Positions 1 to 8,909 of a DNA stretch of 64,000 nucleotides are shown piece after piece. The position numbers and the translations under genes are program-made. The notes under the pieces were generated by a model that was not told the DNA's origin, ran no database searches, and worked only from the letters and a program-made list of their open reading frames with translations. The stretch is taken from contig CACKXQ010000001.1 of the NCBI GenBank assembly GCA_902604245.1, forward strand, positions 1 through 64,000, in the 5' to 3' direction. Every line of letters starts with the position of its first letter. Position 1 is the stretch's first letter. This DNA comes from an uncultured Pelagibacteraceae bacterium (GTDB lineage Bacteria > Pseudomonadota > Alphaproteobacteria > Pelagibacterales > Pelagibacteraceae).

Positions 1-214
1 TGGAAAGACTATGGACTTTCTATTTCAGGAAAGCAGGTAAGTTTTAGTGTTTTTAAAAAATGCTGCTGAAAAAGCTATATATAAAATTTGTAAAAATTTT
101 AAGCCTTCAAACAAAAATCTTAAATATTTAATTACAGATACTAATGGTAAGATACTAAAAAATTCATATGATCTTAAGATACTCTTGAATAAAGTTGATT
201 GGAAAAAAATTTAA
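1..214 (+). pseudogene. Partial, apparently frameshifted unknown gene
   Basis: The window opens inside a rightward reading frame. Frame 1 reads WKDYGLSISGKQVSFSVFKK and hits a stop at 67-69. Frame 2 is open from position 41 to the TAA at 212-214 and ends in LLNKVDWKKI. Removing one A from the A6 run at 57-62 would join the two into one continuous, natural-looking protein end. It is therefore either a real frameshift or a homopolymer error. I do not recognise the family. A short separate gene starting at the GTG at 47 is the alternative. The 3' end lies 3 bases from the convergent BI-1 gene. Confidence 0.35.
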
Positions 215-217
215 TTT

Positions 218-976
218 TTATCTTCTTTGACCGAATAATCTTAAAAGCATTATAAATAAATTTATAAAATCTAAATATAAAGTTAGTGCTCCCATAACAG
301 CTTTTTTACCCATTAACTCACCACTATCAGAGGCAGCATACATGTTTTTAATTTTTTGTGTATCGTATGCCGTTAAGCCAACAAATACTAAAACACCAAT
401 TATTGATATTGCAAAATACATCATTGATGATTTTAAGAATATATTTACCACTGATGCAATTATAATTCCTATTAAACCCATCATTAAGAAAGATCCCATC
501 TTAGTTAAATCTCTTTTTGTTGTGTAACCATAAATACTCATTGCACCAAATGTTGCTGAAGAAATAAAGAATACTCTTGTTACACTTAAACCTGTGTAAA
601 CAAGTAATATTGATGAAAGAGATAATCCCATTAATGCAGCAAATACCCAAAATGTTGTTTGAGCTTTTGAAGCACTCATTTTATTAATTCCAAAACTCAT
701 GTAAAACACAATTCCTAATGGGGCTAACATTACAATCCATTTTAAACCTGATAAATAAATTGCATTCCCAAATTCTGTTAAGCCAACTATTGCTCCGTTT
801 GGATCTGTTACAACTGACATTTTAAATGATAAAAGTGCTATTATTCCAGTAAGCAAGACACCAGTTGCCATATAGTTATAAACTTTAAGCATGTAGGCTC
901 TTAAGCCTTCATCCATAACAACAGTTTGCTTAGCTGTTGACGCTTTATTTAAAATATTATCTTTATTGAATTCCAT
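218..976 (-). CDS. Bax inhibitor-1/YccA family membrane protein
   Basis: A 252-residue integral membrane protein with about seven hydrophobic segments starting near residue 35. It ends in the family signature LYLDFINLFIMLLRLFG just before the basic C-terminus. Family members are bacterial relatives of TMBIM/BI-1; E. coli YccA interacts with the FtsH protease, and others conduct calcium or protons. Which of these roles applies cannot be read from the sequence. The start at 976 precedes a hydrophilic N-terminal tail of about 25 residues, normal for the family. It is transcribed alone, convergent with the broken gene to its left and divergent from the aldo/keto reductase. Confidence 0.9.
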   Translation of the reverse strand: MEFNKDNILNKASTAKQTVVMDEGLRAYMLKVYNYMATGVLLTGIIALLSFKMSVVTDPNGAIVGLTEFGNAIYLSGLKWIVMLAPLGIVFYMSFGINKMSASKAQTTFWVFAALMGLSLSSILLVYTGLSVTRVFFISSATFGAMSIYGYTTKRDLTKMGSFLMMGLIGIIIASVVNIFLKSSMMYFAISIIGVLVFVGLTAYDTQKIKNMYAASDSGELMGKKAVMGALTLYLDFINLFIMLLRLFGQRR

Positions 977-1047
977 ATTATTTATATAAGATTTTTTTTT
1001 AAGATTTTCAAGTCGTCAAAATAAATGTAACAAATACTACATAAATT

Positions 1048-2082
1048 ATGAATTATAAAAAACTAGGAAATACTGAGCTAAATGTAAGTACAATTTGTCT
1101 TGGGACAATGACTTGGGGTGAACAAAATACCCAAAATGAGGCATTTGAACAAATGGATTACTCTTTAGATAATGGAGTAAATTTTTGGGATACAGCTGAA
1201 CTTTATGCAGTTCCACCAAAAGCTGAAACATATGGTCATACAGAAACTATAATTGGAAATTGGTTTGAAAAAACAAAAAAAAGAAAAGACGTAATACTCG
1301 CGTCCAAAGTGGGTGGTCCTAGTAGAAAATATATGAGAAATGGAGAAAATAGTTTTACTGGCAAAAACTTAGAAAATGCACTGCATGGAAGTCTAAAGAG
1401 ATTAAAAACTGATTATATTGATCTTTATCAATTACATTGGCCTGAAAGAAACGTAAATAACTTTGGAAGATTGGGCTATGAACATAAAGAGAATGACTGG
1501 AATAGATTTGAAGATGTTTTGGAAAATTTAAAAAAATTTATTGAGGAAGGCAAAATTAGGTATGTTGGTTTGTCAAATGAAACCCCATGGGGAGTTATGA
1601 ATTATCTTCAAATTGCTAAAGATAAAGATCTACCAAGAATGATGTCAATTCAAAATCCATACAGTTTATTAAATCGGTCTTATGAAGTTGGTTTAGCAGA
1701 AGTATCTATCAGAGAAAATATAGGGTGTTTATCATATTCACCTTTAGCCAGTGGTTATTTAACAGGCAAATATAGAAATAAACAATTTCCAAAAGGATCA
1801 AGGATGGAAAGAGATTTTGATTTTTGGACAAGGTATAGAAAACCAAATATGGAAGAGGCTGTTGAAGATTATTACAAAATTAGTCAAAAATTTGATCTAG
1901 ATATGAGTCAAATGTCTATAAAATTCTGTGAAGTTCAAGACTTTATGACTAGTGTAATTATTGGAGCAACAACTATGGAGCAGTTGAAAACTAACGTAGA
2001 AAGTGTAAAAGTGAATCTTGATAGTGACGTAATAAAAGAAATAAATAATGTACAAAAAAAATATCCTAATCCATGTCCGTAA
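1048..2082 (+). CDS. Aldo/keto reductase (Tas-like)
   Basis: A 344-residue NAD(P)H-dependent oxidoreductase with a TIM-barrel fold. The catalytic tetrad is visible as D48, Y53, K87 and H130 (FWDTAELY, ASKVGG, LYQLHW). The PPKAETYGHTE stretch after Y53 is typical of the Tas/YghZ-like subgroup that reduces aldehydes and ketones; the substrate here is unknown. The C-terminal IIGATTMEQLKTNV motif binds the cofactor phosphate in the family. Its last 10 bases overlap the IalB-like gene, so the two are probably co-translated. Confidence 0.92.
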   Translation: MNYKKLGNTELNVSTICLGTMTWGEQNTQNEAFEQMDYSLDNGVNFWDTAELYAVPPKAETYGHTETIIGNWFEKTKKRKDVILASKVGGPSRKYMRNGENSFTGKNLENALHGSLKRLKTDYIDLYQLHWPERNVNNFGRLGYEHKENDWNRFEDVLENLKKFIEEGKIRYVGLSNETPWGVMNYLQIAKDKDLPRMMSIQNPYSLLNRSYEVGLAEVSIRENIGCLSYSPLASGYLTGKYRNKQFPKGSRMERDFDFWTRYRKPNMEEAVEDYYKISQKFDLDMSQMSIKFCEVQDFMTSVIIGATTMEQLKTNVESVKVNLDSDVIKEINNVQKKYPNPCP

Positions 2083-2585
2083 TTAAAAAAATAATTGTAA
2101 AAACACTAATATTATCTGTATTATCAATAACCTTTGCTCAGTCTGAGGATTTAACAAAATTAGGTACATTCAAAGATTGGAATGCTGTTGCAGTTTTTAA
2201 TGAAACTGGAAAAATCTGTTTTGCTTATTCTGTTCCAGTTAGACAATCACCTAAAGCAAGTAATAGAGAAGCTAGATTATTTGTATCCTTTAGACCTGAG
2301 GATAAGATTTCTGATGAAGTAAGTATAACATCTGGTTACGATTTTAATCCTCAAAATGCAATATTAGCTACATCTGGAAAATCAAAATTTGAGTTTGACT
2401 TACCACAAAATAAATTTGCATGGATTTCAAGTGGAAAAACAGAGCAAAAAATTATTAAAAGAATGAAAAAGGCATCTAGACTAATGATAACTGCTTATAA
2501 ACAAAGTGGTACTCAAACTACTGATGACTATTCTTTAATGGGTTTTACAAAAGCTTATAACGCTGCAAAAAAAAGCTGCACTTAA
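2073..2585 (+). CDS. Invasion-associated locus B (IalB) family periplasmic protein
   Basis: A 170-residue protein with a signal peptide over about residues 1-23. It is followed by a compact domain resembling the IalB family, including GKICFAYS and the C-terminal SLMGFTKAYNAAKKSC. Two cysteines, C49 and C169, sit where the family has a conserved disulfide-like pair. IalB was named in Bartonella, but homologues are widespread in free-living alphaproteobacteria and have no settled function. The start overlaps the upstream reductase by 10 bases, and its stop abuts argG directly. Confidence 0.72.
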   Translation: MSVIKKIIVKTLILSVLSITFAQSEDLTKLGTFKDWNAVAVFNETGKICFAYSVPVRQSPKASNREARLFVSFRPEDKISDEVSITSGYDFNPQNAILATSGKSKFEFDLPQNKFAWISSGKTEQKIIKRMKKASRLMITAYKQSGTQTTDDYSLMGFTKAYNAAKKSCT

Positions 2586-3770
2586 ATGAAAATACAAAAG
2601 AAGATTGTACTCGCCTATTCAGGTGGTTTGGATACGTCTATCATTCTTAAATGGCTTCAAGAAAATTACGATGCTGAAGTTATAGCCTACACTGCTGATG
2701 TTGGGCAGGAAATAGACAAAAAAAAAATAATAAAGAATGCAAAAAAATTGGGAGTTAAAAAAATCATTATTCAAGATCTTAAAAATATTTTTGTTAAACA
2801 TTATGTTTACCCAATGATAAGAGGTCATGCTCTTTATGAGGGTGTTTATTTATTAGGAACATCTATTGCAAGACCACTGATTGCAAAAGATCAAATTAGA
2901 GTAGCTAAAAAATTTAATGCTTATGCTGTCTCACATGGTTCAACAGGAAAAGGAAATGATCAAGTAAGATTTGAATTAGGATATCATTACTTTGGTCCTA
3001 AAATTAAAATAATTGCACCATGGAGAATTTGGAAATTAAAATCAAGAACTGATCTTATTAATTATGCAAAAAAACATGGAATACCAATCCCTAAAGATAA
3101 AAAAGGAGCGCCGCCGTTCTCAGTGGATGATAATTTATTTCATACTTCTACAGAGGGGAAAGTTTTAGAAAATCCTAAAAATTCAGCACCTGAATTTATT
3201 TTTCAAAGAACAACCTCTCCTGAAAAGGCTCCAAATAAAGCAAGCTTTGTTACTATTAATTACAAAAACGGCGACCCTATTGGTATAAATGGAAAAAAAT
3301 TATCTCCAGCAAAAGTCTTGGATAAACTCAATCAATTAGCCGGTAAAAATGGAATAGGAAGAGTAGATTTAGTTGAAAATAGATTCATTGGAATAAAATC
3401 AAGAGGAGTTTACGAAACTCCAGGAGGAACATTATTACTTGTAGCACACAGAGCAATAGAGTCTGTAACTCTAGATAAAGATACAATGCATAAAAAAGAT
3501 GAGGTTATGCCAAGGTATGCAGAACTTGTTTATAATGGTTATTGGTATTCTAAGGAAAGATTTAAACTTCAAAAAATAGTTGATCTAAAAAGAAATAAAG
3601 TTAATGGATCTGTTAAACTAAAACTTTATAAAGGTAATATTACAATTCAATCCAGGCAAACCTCAAGTAATGCTTACTCAATGAAAAAGGTATCATTCGA
3701 GGAAAATAAAACTTTCAATAAATCAAATGTTGAAAGATTTATTAACTTTCATAAGAAAAAATTAAGATAA
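2586..3770 (+). CDS. argG: Argininosuccinate synthase
   Basis: A 394-residue enzyme that joins citrulline and aspartate with ATP to give argininosuccinate, the penultimate step of arginine synthesis. The ATP-binding SGGLDTS motif is at residues 12-18. Other family signatures include AYTADVGQE, VSHGSTGKGNDQVRFELGY and APWRIW. The length is normal for the short bacterial type I form. The start codon follows the IalB stop with no gap, and a photolyase-family gene follows 7 bases after its own stop. No other arginine gene is in the window. Confidence 0.97.
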   Translation: MKIQKKIVLAYSGGLDTSIILKWLQENYDAEVIAYTADVGQEIDKKKIIKNAKKLGVKKIIIQDLKNIFVKHYVYPMIRGHALYEGVYLLGTSIARPLIAKDQIRVAKKFNAYAVSHGSTGKGNDQVRFELGYHYFGPKIKIIAPWRIWKLKSRTDLINYAKKHGIPIPKDKKGAPPFSVDDNLFHTSTEGKVLENPKNSAPEFIFQRTTSPEKAPNKASFVTINYKNGDPIGINGKKLSPAKVLDKLNQLAGKNGIGRVDLVENRFIGIKSRGVYETPGGTLLLVAHRAIESVTLDKDTMHKKDEVMPRYAELVYNGYWYSKERFKLQKIVDLKRNKVNGSVKLKLYKGNITIQSRQTSSNAYSMKKVSFEENKTFNKSNVERFINFHKKKLR

Positions 3771-3777
3771 TAAAAAA

Positions 3778-4923
3778 ATGGAATTAAAAGCTACAAGAGC
3801 TGCAGCTATTGGAAATTTAGACAATTTTGTTGAAAATAATCTAGGTGAATATTCTACACTTAGAAATTTTGATTTTGGACCCAATAAAAGATCGAATACA
3901 TCTTGCCTATCACCATACATTACACATGGGGTGATTAATGAAAAAGAAGTAATAAAAAAATCATTAAATAAATATTCTTTTTCAAAAAATGAAAAATTTA
4001 TTCAAGAAGTTCTGTGGCGGACGTATTGGAAAGGTTGGTTGGAACTTAGATCAGGAGTATGGGATGACTACTTAATAGATTTGAAAAAAGTTAAAGAAGA
4101 ATTAAAAGATAATAAAAATTACTTAAATGCCATTGAGGGCAAAACATCAATTGAATGCTTTAATGAATGGGTAAATGAATTAAAGACCTTTAATTATTTG
4201 CATAATCATACAAGAATGTGGTTTGCGAGTATTTGGATATTTACACTAGAATTGCCTTGGCAACTAGGTGCAGAATTTTTTATGCAACACTTATATGATG
4301 GCGATACTGCATCTAATACTTTGGGCTGGCGTTGGGTTGCTGGTATTCAAACTCAAGGAAAACATTATCTTGCAAGTGAATGGAATATTAAAAAATTTAC
4401 AAATAATAGATTTGAAAATATAAAACTTAACGAAAATGCACCCCCGATAATAAATGATAAAAATTATACTATTCTTCATAAAACTTTTGAAAATCCAATA
4501 AATATTGAAGAAAAAAACTTACTAGTTTTTGAAAATAACTTAGCATTTGAAATCACTGACTTTGCAATTCAAAGATTCAAAAAAATTTTTCTTATTGATA
4601 ATAAAAATGAAAATAGAAATATTAAACTCACCGAAAATGTAGTGAATTTTAAGGCTAGTTTAGTTGAGGAACAAAAGAAAAGGTTAGAGGAAAAATCAAT
4701 TAATTGTGAGATTATAGATATAAACGAAATAAAAAATTTAGAAAGTGCCTATTGTCTTTATCCAACAGTTGGTGAAAATTTAGATTATATAAATCAAAGC
4801 TCTTTAAAAAATATTGAGTTTCTCTACAGAAGACTTGACCAAAACTCATGGAAATTCTGTAACAAAGGTTTTTTTAATTTTAAAAAATATATACCTAAAA
4901 TAGTTGAGGACCTTAAAAATTAA
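3778..4923 (+). CDS. DNA photolyase-family FAD-binding protein
   Basis: A 381-residue protein whose first 210 residues match the helical FAD-binding and catalytic domain of photolyases and cryptochromes: SCLSPYITHG, EVLWRTYWKGW, NYLHNHTRMWFAS, and DGDTASNTLGWRWVAGIQTQGKHYLAS. There is no antenna-cofactor domain in front of it. The last 150 residues form a separate alpha/beta-looking domain (LLVFENNLAFEITDFA onward). This layout fits an alphaproteobacterial photolyase-like subfamily. Light-driven repair of UV lesions is the likely role, but repair activity is not proven for the subfamily. The 3' end overlaps the convergent metallo-hydrolase gene by 11 bases. Confidence 0.82.
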   Translation: MELKATRAAAIGNLDNFVENNLGEYSTLRNFDFGPNKRSNTSCLSPYITHGVINEKEVIKKSLNKYSFSKNEKFIQEVLWRTYWKGWLELRSGVWDDYLIDLKKVKEELKDNKNYLNAIEGKTSIECFNEWVNELKTFNYLHNHTRMWFASIWIFTLELPWQLGAEFFMQHLYDGDTASNTLGWRWVAGIQTQGKHYLASEWNIKKFTNNRFENIKLNENAPPIINDKNYTILHKTFENPINIEEKNLLVFENNLAFEITDFAIQRFKKIFLIDNKNENRNIKLTENVVNFKASLVEEQKKRLEEKSINCEIIDINEIKNLESAYCLYPTVGENLDYINQSSLKNIEFLYRRLDQNSWKFCNKGFFNFKKYIPKIVEDLKN

Positions 4924-5914
4924 ATATATTTTTTAATGATTGGAATTCTCCAATTTTAAAAATAATTGCATCTTCTTTTTTAAAACCATATTTTTTTGCA
5001 TTATCTTTAAATCTAATTGGGGGTTCCATAATTGGCTCTAAAGATAAAACAAAAGTTCCCCAATGCATTCCTAATACTTTTTTGCTTTTTAGATCTCTTG
5101 CAATACTTAGAGCCTCTTCAGGATTAGTATGATAAGAAGATTTATCTTTATTTGGAGATAATGGATAAAAATTATAAGCACCAATATTAATAAAAGTTAA
5201 ATCAATAGGCCCATATTTTTCACCTAATTCTTTATAAATATTTCCAACACCAGTATCACATGCAAAAAGTATTTTTTTATTTTTATACTCAATTAAAAAA
5301 TTTCCCCACAATGTTTTGTTAGTATCTGTCAAACTTCTTTTTGACCAATGCACTGCAGGAACTAATGTTACTTTTAGATCCTCATTAATCTTAATTTCGT
5401 CATACCAATCCATTTCGTTCACATCTTTATATTTGTTTCTTGTAAAATATTTTCCAAGTCTTAAAGGAAGTAAAACTTTTGCATCTTTGAAAGGAAATTT
5501 TCTGATTGTTCTCATATCCTGGTGATCATAATGATTGTGTGTCAGAAGAAATAAATCAGTTTTCGGAAGTTCATTTAAGTTTAAGGCTGTTTTAGTAAAT
5601 CTTTTTGGACCAAAGATTAAAGGTCCAGCATTTTTTGAAAATACTGGATCAGTTATTATTGTTGTATTTCCAAGCTTAATTAAGAAGGTTGCATGTCCTA
5701 TCCAGCCAACATAATCGTCATTTTTTAGATTTTCTAAATCTGAAAGTACTTTTTGTTTTTCAATAGCGTGGTCTTCGGGAATAGCCATATCAAGTTTTTT
5801 TTTTTCCTTATTAAATATTTTAAATGACCACTTAAAATTTGAGTTTCGTTCTGTAGATCCTTCAGGATTTCTAAAACTACCGTCTGGTAAATGATGATAA
5901 GGCACTTTTTTCAT
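4913..5914 (-). CDS. MBL-fold metallo-hydrolase, NAPE-PLD/UlaG-like
   Basis: A 333-residue metallo-beta-lactamase-fold hydrolase. The binuclear metal motif is H126-N-H128-Y-D130-H131, preceded by GWIGHATFLIKLGNTTIITDP. Further metal ligands are supplied by VPAVHWS, FACDTGVG and the C-terminal GMHWGTF. The sequence resembles the N-acylphosphatidylethanolamine phospholipase D branch, so a phospholipid or other phosphodiester substrate is possible but unproven. It is cytoplasmic, with no signal peptide. It overlaps the photolyase gene tail-to-tail by 11 bases. Confidence 0.85.
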   Translation of the reverse strand: MKKVPYHHLPDGSFRNPEGSTERNSNFKWSFKIFNKEKKKLDMAIPEDHAIEKQKVLSDLENLKNDDYVGWIGHATFLIKLGNTTIITDPVFSKNAGPLIFGPKRFTKTALNLNELPKTDLFLLTHNHYDHQDMRTIRKFPFKDAKVLLPLRLGKYFTRNKYKDVNEMDWYDEIKINEDLKVTLVPAVHWSKRSLTDTNKTLWGNFLIEYKNKKILFACDTGVGNIYKELGEKYGPIDLTFINIGAYNFYPLSPNKDKSSYHTNPEEALSIARDLKSKKVLGMHWGTFVLSLEPIMEPPIRFKDNAKKYGFKKEDAIIFKIGEFQSLKNIFNF

Positions 5915-5980
5915 AGCTTATGTATAAGAATTATAAATAAAAAATATAACAATTAAAATTGTTAACTTTGGCAATAATCT

Positions 5981-6829
5981 TTATTTGTTTAAGGTTCTTT
6001 TGAAACACTCAATTGTATTTTTTAACAAACAGGCAATTGTCATTGGTCCAACTCCTCCTGGAACTGGAGTTAAAGCTTTTGCAACTTTTGAAACTTCTTG
6101 AAAATCAACATCACCTACTAAACCATTTTCTGTTTTGTTTATTCCAACATCAATAACTATTGCATTTTTTTTCACCCAATTACCTTTTATAAGTTCAGGA
6201 ATTCCAACAGCAGCAACGATAACATCTGCTTCTAGACATTCATGCTGAAGGTCTTTTGTTTTTGAGTGAGTTATTGTTACTGTACAATCTTCTTGAAGTA
6301 AAAGTTGTGCCATCGCTTTACCATTTAAGTTTGACCGCCCAATCATTACAGCTTTTTTTCCTGTTAAGTTAGGTTCTATTTTTTTTAATAAATAATAACA
6401 TCCAAGAGGTGTACATGGAATTGAACCTTGGTATCCAGATGAAAGATTACCAACATTCATAGGGTGCAAACCATCAACATCTTTATGTGGTGAAATAGTT
6501 TCTATAACGTGTTGTTTGTTAATATGTTTTGGAAGTGGCAATTGAACCAAAATACCTGAAACAGTTTCATCTTTATTAAGTTCTTCAATTTTATCTAAGA
6601 CTGTTTTTTCATCTACAGTATCTGGGTATTTAATAACTTCAGATTTTAAACCAACTTGTGTTGCTGATTTTTCTTTATTTCTTACATAAATCTGACTTGG
6701 TGCCAAATCTCCGATTAAGATTACTGTAAGACCTGGAACTTTGTTATATTTTTCTCTCAGGTCATCTACTTCTGTTTTTAATTCTTCTCTAAGTTCAGCC
6801 GATTGTTTTTTTCCGTCTATTAAAATCAT
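5981..6829 (-). CDS. folD: Methylenetetrahydrofolate dehydrogenase/cyclohydrolase
   Basis: A bifunctional enzyme of about 282 residues that interconverts 5,10-methylene-, methenyl- and 10-formyl-tetrahydrofolate with NADP. Signatures are SQIYVRNKEKSA (catalytic lysine region), GILVQLPLP, KDVDGLHPMNVG, PCTPLG, the cofactor-binding GRSNLNGKAMA and the C-terminal TPVPGGVGPMT. I place the start at 6829 (MILIDGKK). The frame is open to 6871, but that would add 14 poorly conserved residues and overlap yggT, whereas 6829 leaves a 5-base gap. It is the last gene of the leftward hemC-hemD-mscS-yggT-folD run. Confidence 0.95.
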   Translation of the reverse strand: MILIDGKKQSAELREELKTEVDDLREKYNKVPGLTVILIGDLAPSQIYVRNKEKSATQVGLKSEVIKYPDTVDEKTVLDKIEELNKDETVSGILVQLPLPKHINKQHVIETISPHKDVDGLHPMNVGNLSSGYQGSIPCTPLGCYYLLKKIEPNLTGKKAVMIGRSNLNGKAMAQLLLQEDCTVTITHSKTKDLQHECLEADVIVAAVGIPELIKGNWVKKNAIVIDVGINKTENGLVGDVDFQEVSKVAKALTPVPGGVGPMTIACLLKNTIECFKRTLNK

Positions 6830-6834
6830 GATTA

Positions 6835-7125
6835 TTAAAAAATAAGTGGTGCTATGTAGAGTTTCATACACATTTCTACAAACCAGATCAACAAAAGAAG
6901 AATGATAGGTGATATATCAAAAGCACCTAGACTAGGCAAAAAACCCCTTATTTTATTAAGTATTGGATCAGTAAGCTTATAAGTAAACTCTAATATTGAA
7001 TAAACAAATCTATTTGAAGTATTTAAGACATTAAAAGCTATTAACCAGCTTATAACAACGTTAGCGATTACTACATAAGAATACAATTTTAATAATTGTA
7101 AAGCTAAATAAAAAATAGCTATCAT
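6835..7125 (-). CDS. YggT family membrane protein
   Basis: A 96-residue inner-membrane protein with two hydrophobic hairpins separated by the family signature YKLTDPILNKIRGFLP, followed by LGAFDISPIILLL. YggT proteins are widespread and linked to membrane or division functions in some bacteria; the molecular role is unsettled. The start overlaps the upstream mscS stop by 4 bases (ATGA), implying translational coupling, and folD follows closely. A second YggT-like gene lies at 17905-18255. Confidence 0.88.
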   Translation of the reverse strand: MIAIFYLALQLLKLYSYVVIANVVISWLIAFNVLNTSNRFVYSILEFTYKLTDPILNKIRGFLPSLGAFDISPIILLLLIWFVEMCMKLYIAPLIF

Positions 7126-8207
7126 TTCTTTTCTACATATACAGAAGTGCTTGGGAAAGCAAAAGATGCCTTATTACCCTCAACAATTTCTTTAATTTTA
7201 ATTGCTAGTCTTTCTTTAACCAACAACATCTCACTCCAACTATTTGTTTTTGTATAACATCTTACATACATATCTATTGAACTATCAGCAAATTTATCAA
7301 CCCTTACAGAAACGCCAACTTTAGTATCGTAATCTTCTGAACTATTTATAAAATCTTCTATTTCATTTCGTATAGTTTTTAATTGTTCAACGGTAGAGTC
7401 ATACTGAAGTGTTATCGTCCAACTAATTCTCCAATTTGTAATTTGACTTTTATTAATTACAGCATTCTCTGCAAATTGGAAATTTGGAATAATTGCTAAA
7501 GACTTATCAAATTTTCGTATAACAGTTGATCTAAAACCTATTTTTTCAACCACACCCTCAATTATTCCTTCAACTTCAATCCAATCACCCATTTTAAATC
7601 TTTTTTCAACAAGTACTAAAATTCCTGATATTAAATTTTTGAATAAATCCTGCGCTCCTAAAGCAACTGCAACACCAAATAAACCAAGTCCAGCAATAAT
7701 TGGACCAATTTTAATTCCCCATAATTCTAAAACAGCTGCAGCTCCTAAGATTAAAATTAAAATTTTTAATGATTTGATAATCCAGCCAATTAGTTCTCTA
7801 GTTAAAATCTTATCAAATCCACTTAGTATGTAGGAAATTGGTTCAATAATTTGATGAATAATCCAAAAAAGTAAAATCGTAATCAACGTTCTGTTTACGT
7901 TATCTAAAAATAACCTCGTTTCTTCTGCAAAAGACATATAGTAACTTGCAAAAAATACTCCAAGAACAATTGGAAGAAATCTAGCTGGCCCCTCCATTGC
8001 CTTAACGAACGTATCATCAAGTTTATTTGTAGTTCTTTTAGTAATTAGTTCTAATTTTTTAATGATTAATTTGCTAATTAAACCTCTAAAAACTAAGAAT
8101 ATAAAGAATATTCCAAGACCTATTAAGATCTCAACAAAGTTTACGCCTAACATTCCCTTTTGCCATACAGACAAAAAAAGTCCTGAAAAATTCTCAAAAA
8201 CACCCAT
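7122..8207 (-). CDS. Mechanosensitive channel, MscS family
   Basis: A 361-residue channel. Several N-terminal membrane segments are followed by the pore helix and beta domain typical of MscS: GLGLFGVAVALGAQDLFKNLISG, then EKRFKMGDWIEVEGIIEGVVEKIGFRSTVIRKFD and IPNFQFAENAVINKS. MscS channels open under membrane tension and release solutes during hypo-osmotic shock. It has more membrane helices than minimal MscS. The gene sits 2 bases after hemD and overlaps yggT by 4 bases, so it belongs to the hem-folD transcript. Confidence 0.93.
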   Translation of the reverse strand: MGVFENFSGLFLSVWQKGMLGVNFVEILIGLGIFFIFLVFRGLISKLIIKKLELITKRTTNKLDDTFVKAMEGPARFLPIVLGVFFASYYMSFAEETRLFLDNVNRTLITILLFWIIHQIIEPISYILSGFDKILTRELIGWIIKSLKILILILGAAAVLELWGIKIGPIIAGLGLFGVAVALGAQDLFKNLISGILVLVEKRFKMGDWIEVEGIIEGVVEKIGFRSTVIRKFDKSLAIIPNFQFAENAVINKSQITNWRISWTITLQYDSTVEQLKTIRNEIEDFINSSEDYDTKVGVSVRVDKFADSSIDMYVRCYTKTNSWSEMLLVKERLAIKIKEIVEGNKASFAFPSTSVYVEKK

Positions 8208-8209
8208 GG

Positions 8210-8908
8210 CTAAATTTTATATAGCAAAAACTCTTCTTCACCAGAATTAAATAGAAAAATTTTTTTCCACTTGACCTCATTTAAAATTGCTGATGCTTTT
8301 TCACCCATGCACATCAAATTGGTATCCATCCAACAGTCTAAAAGATCATATTTTTTGAGTAAATTTAATAAACTTTTAGCGCTATTTTCTGAGTAAACAT
8401 AAATTATATCAGGGATTGAGGCTTTTAATTGTGCTCTAAATTCCTCTTTTATTTCTAGAGTTGATAAAACCGTATAGTTAATCACTCTCTTTAAAGAATA
8501 ACCTTCAGAAATTAGATCTTTATCTAACCTGCTAGAAACTATTTCACCACTTACGTAAAGAAGTGATCCATTCTTTGGTTCAAAGTTTTGTAATATTAAT
8601 TCTTTTAAATTATTTACATTTCCTTCTGCAGAAATAATATTTAGAAAACCATTTACCTTTGCAACTTTTTCTGTTGCAGAACCAACACAATAACATTCAA
8701 TTTTTTTATCAACTCTATTTAAATCTAAATTCTTAATCGCATTTGAACTTGTAAATATTATTCCCTTAAATTGACTATAGTCAGGTTCATCATATTTAAT
8801 TGGTTCAACTTTTATTACAGGTAAATGAGAAACTTTATGTCCTAAAGAACTAAATTTTAAAATTAATTCTTTACTATCCTCTAATGGTCTTGTAAATAAA
8901 ATATGCAT
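8210..8908 (-). CDS. hemD: Uroporphyrinogen-III synthase
   Basis: A 232-residue protein with the loose two-lobe pattern of HemD: an N-terminal ILFTRPLEDSKEL, then GIIFTSSNAIKNL, CVGSATEKVAKVNGF, and a later YVYSENSAKSLLNLL. HemD closes and inverts ring D of hydroxymethylbilane to give uroporphyrinogen III. The family is weakly conserved, so the call leans on the position one base after hemC. Together with hemE, hemH and hemJ elsewhere in the window it supports an intact haem route. Confidence 0.88.
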   Translation of the reverse strand: MHILFTRPLEDSKELILKFSSLGHKVSHLPVIKVEPIKYDEPDYSQFKGIIFTSSNAIKNLDLNRVDKKIECYCVGSATEKVAKVNGFLNIISAEGNVNNLKELILQNFEPKNGSLLYVSGEIVSSRLDKDLISEGYSLKRVINYTVLSTLEIKEEFRAQLKASIPDIIYVYSENSAKSLLNLLKKYDLLDCWMDTNLMCMGEKASAILNEVKWKKIFLFNSGEEEFLLYKI

Positions 8909-8909
8909 T

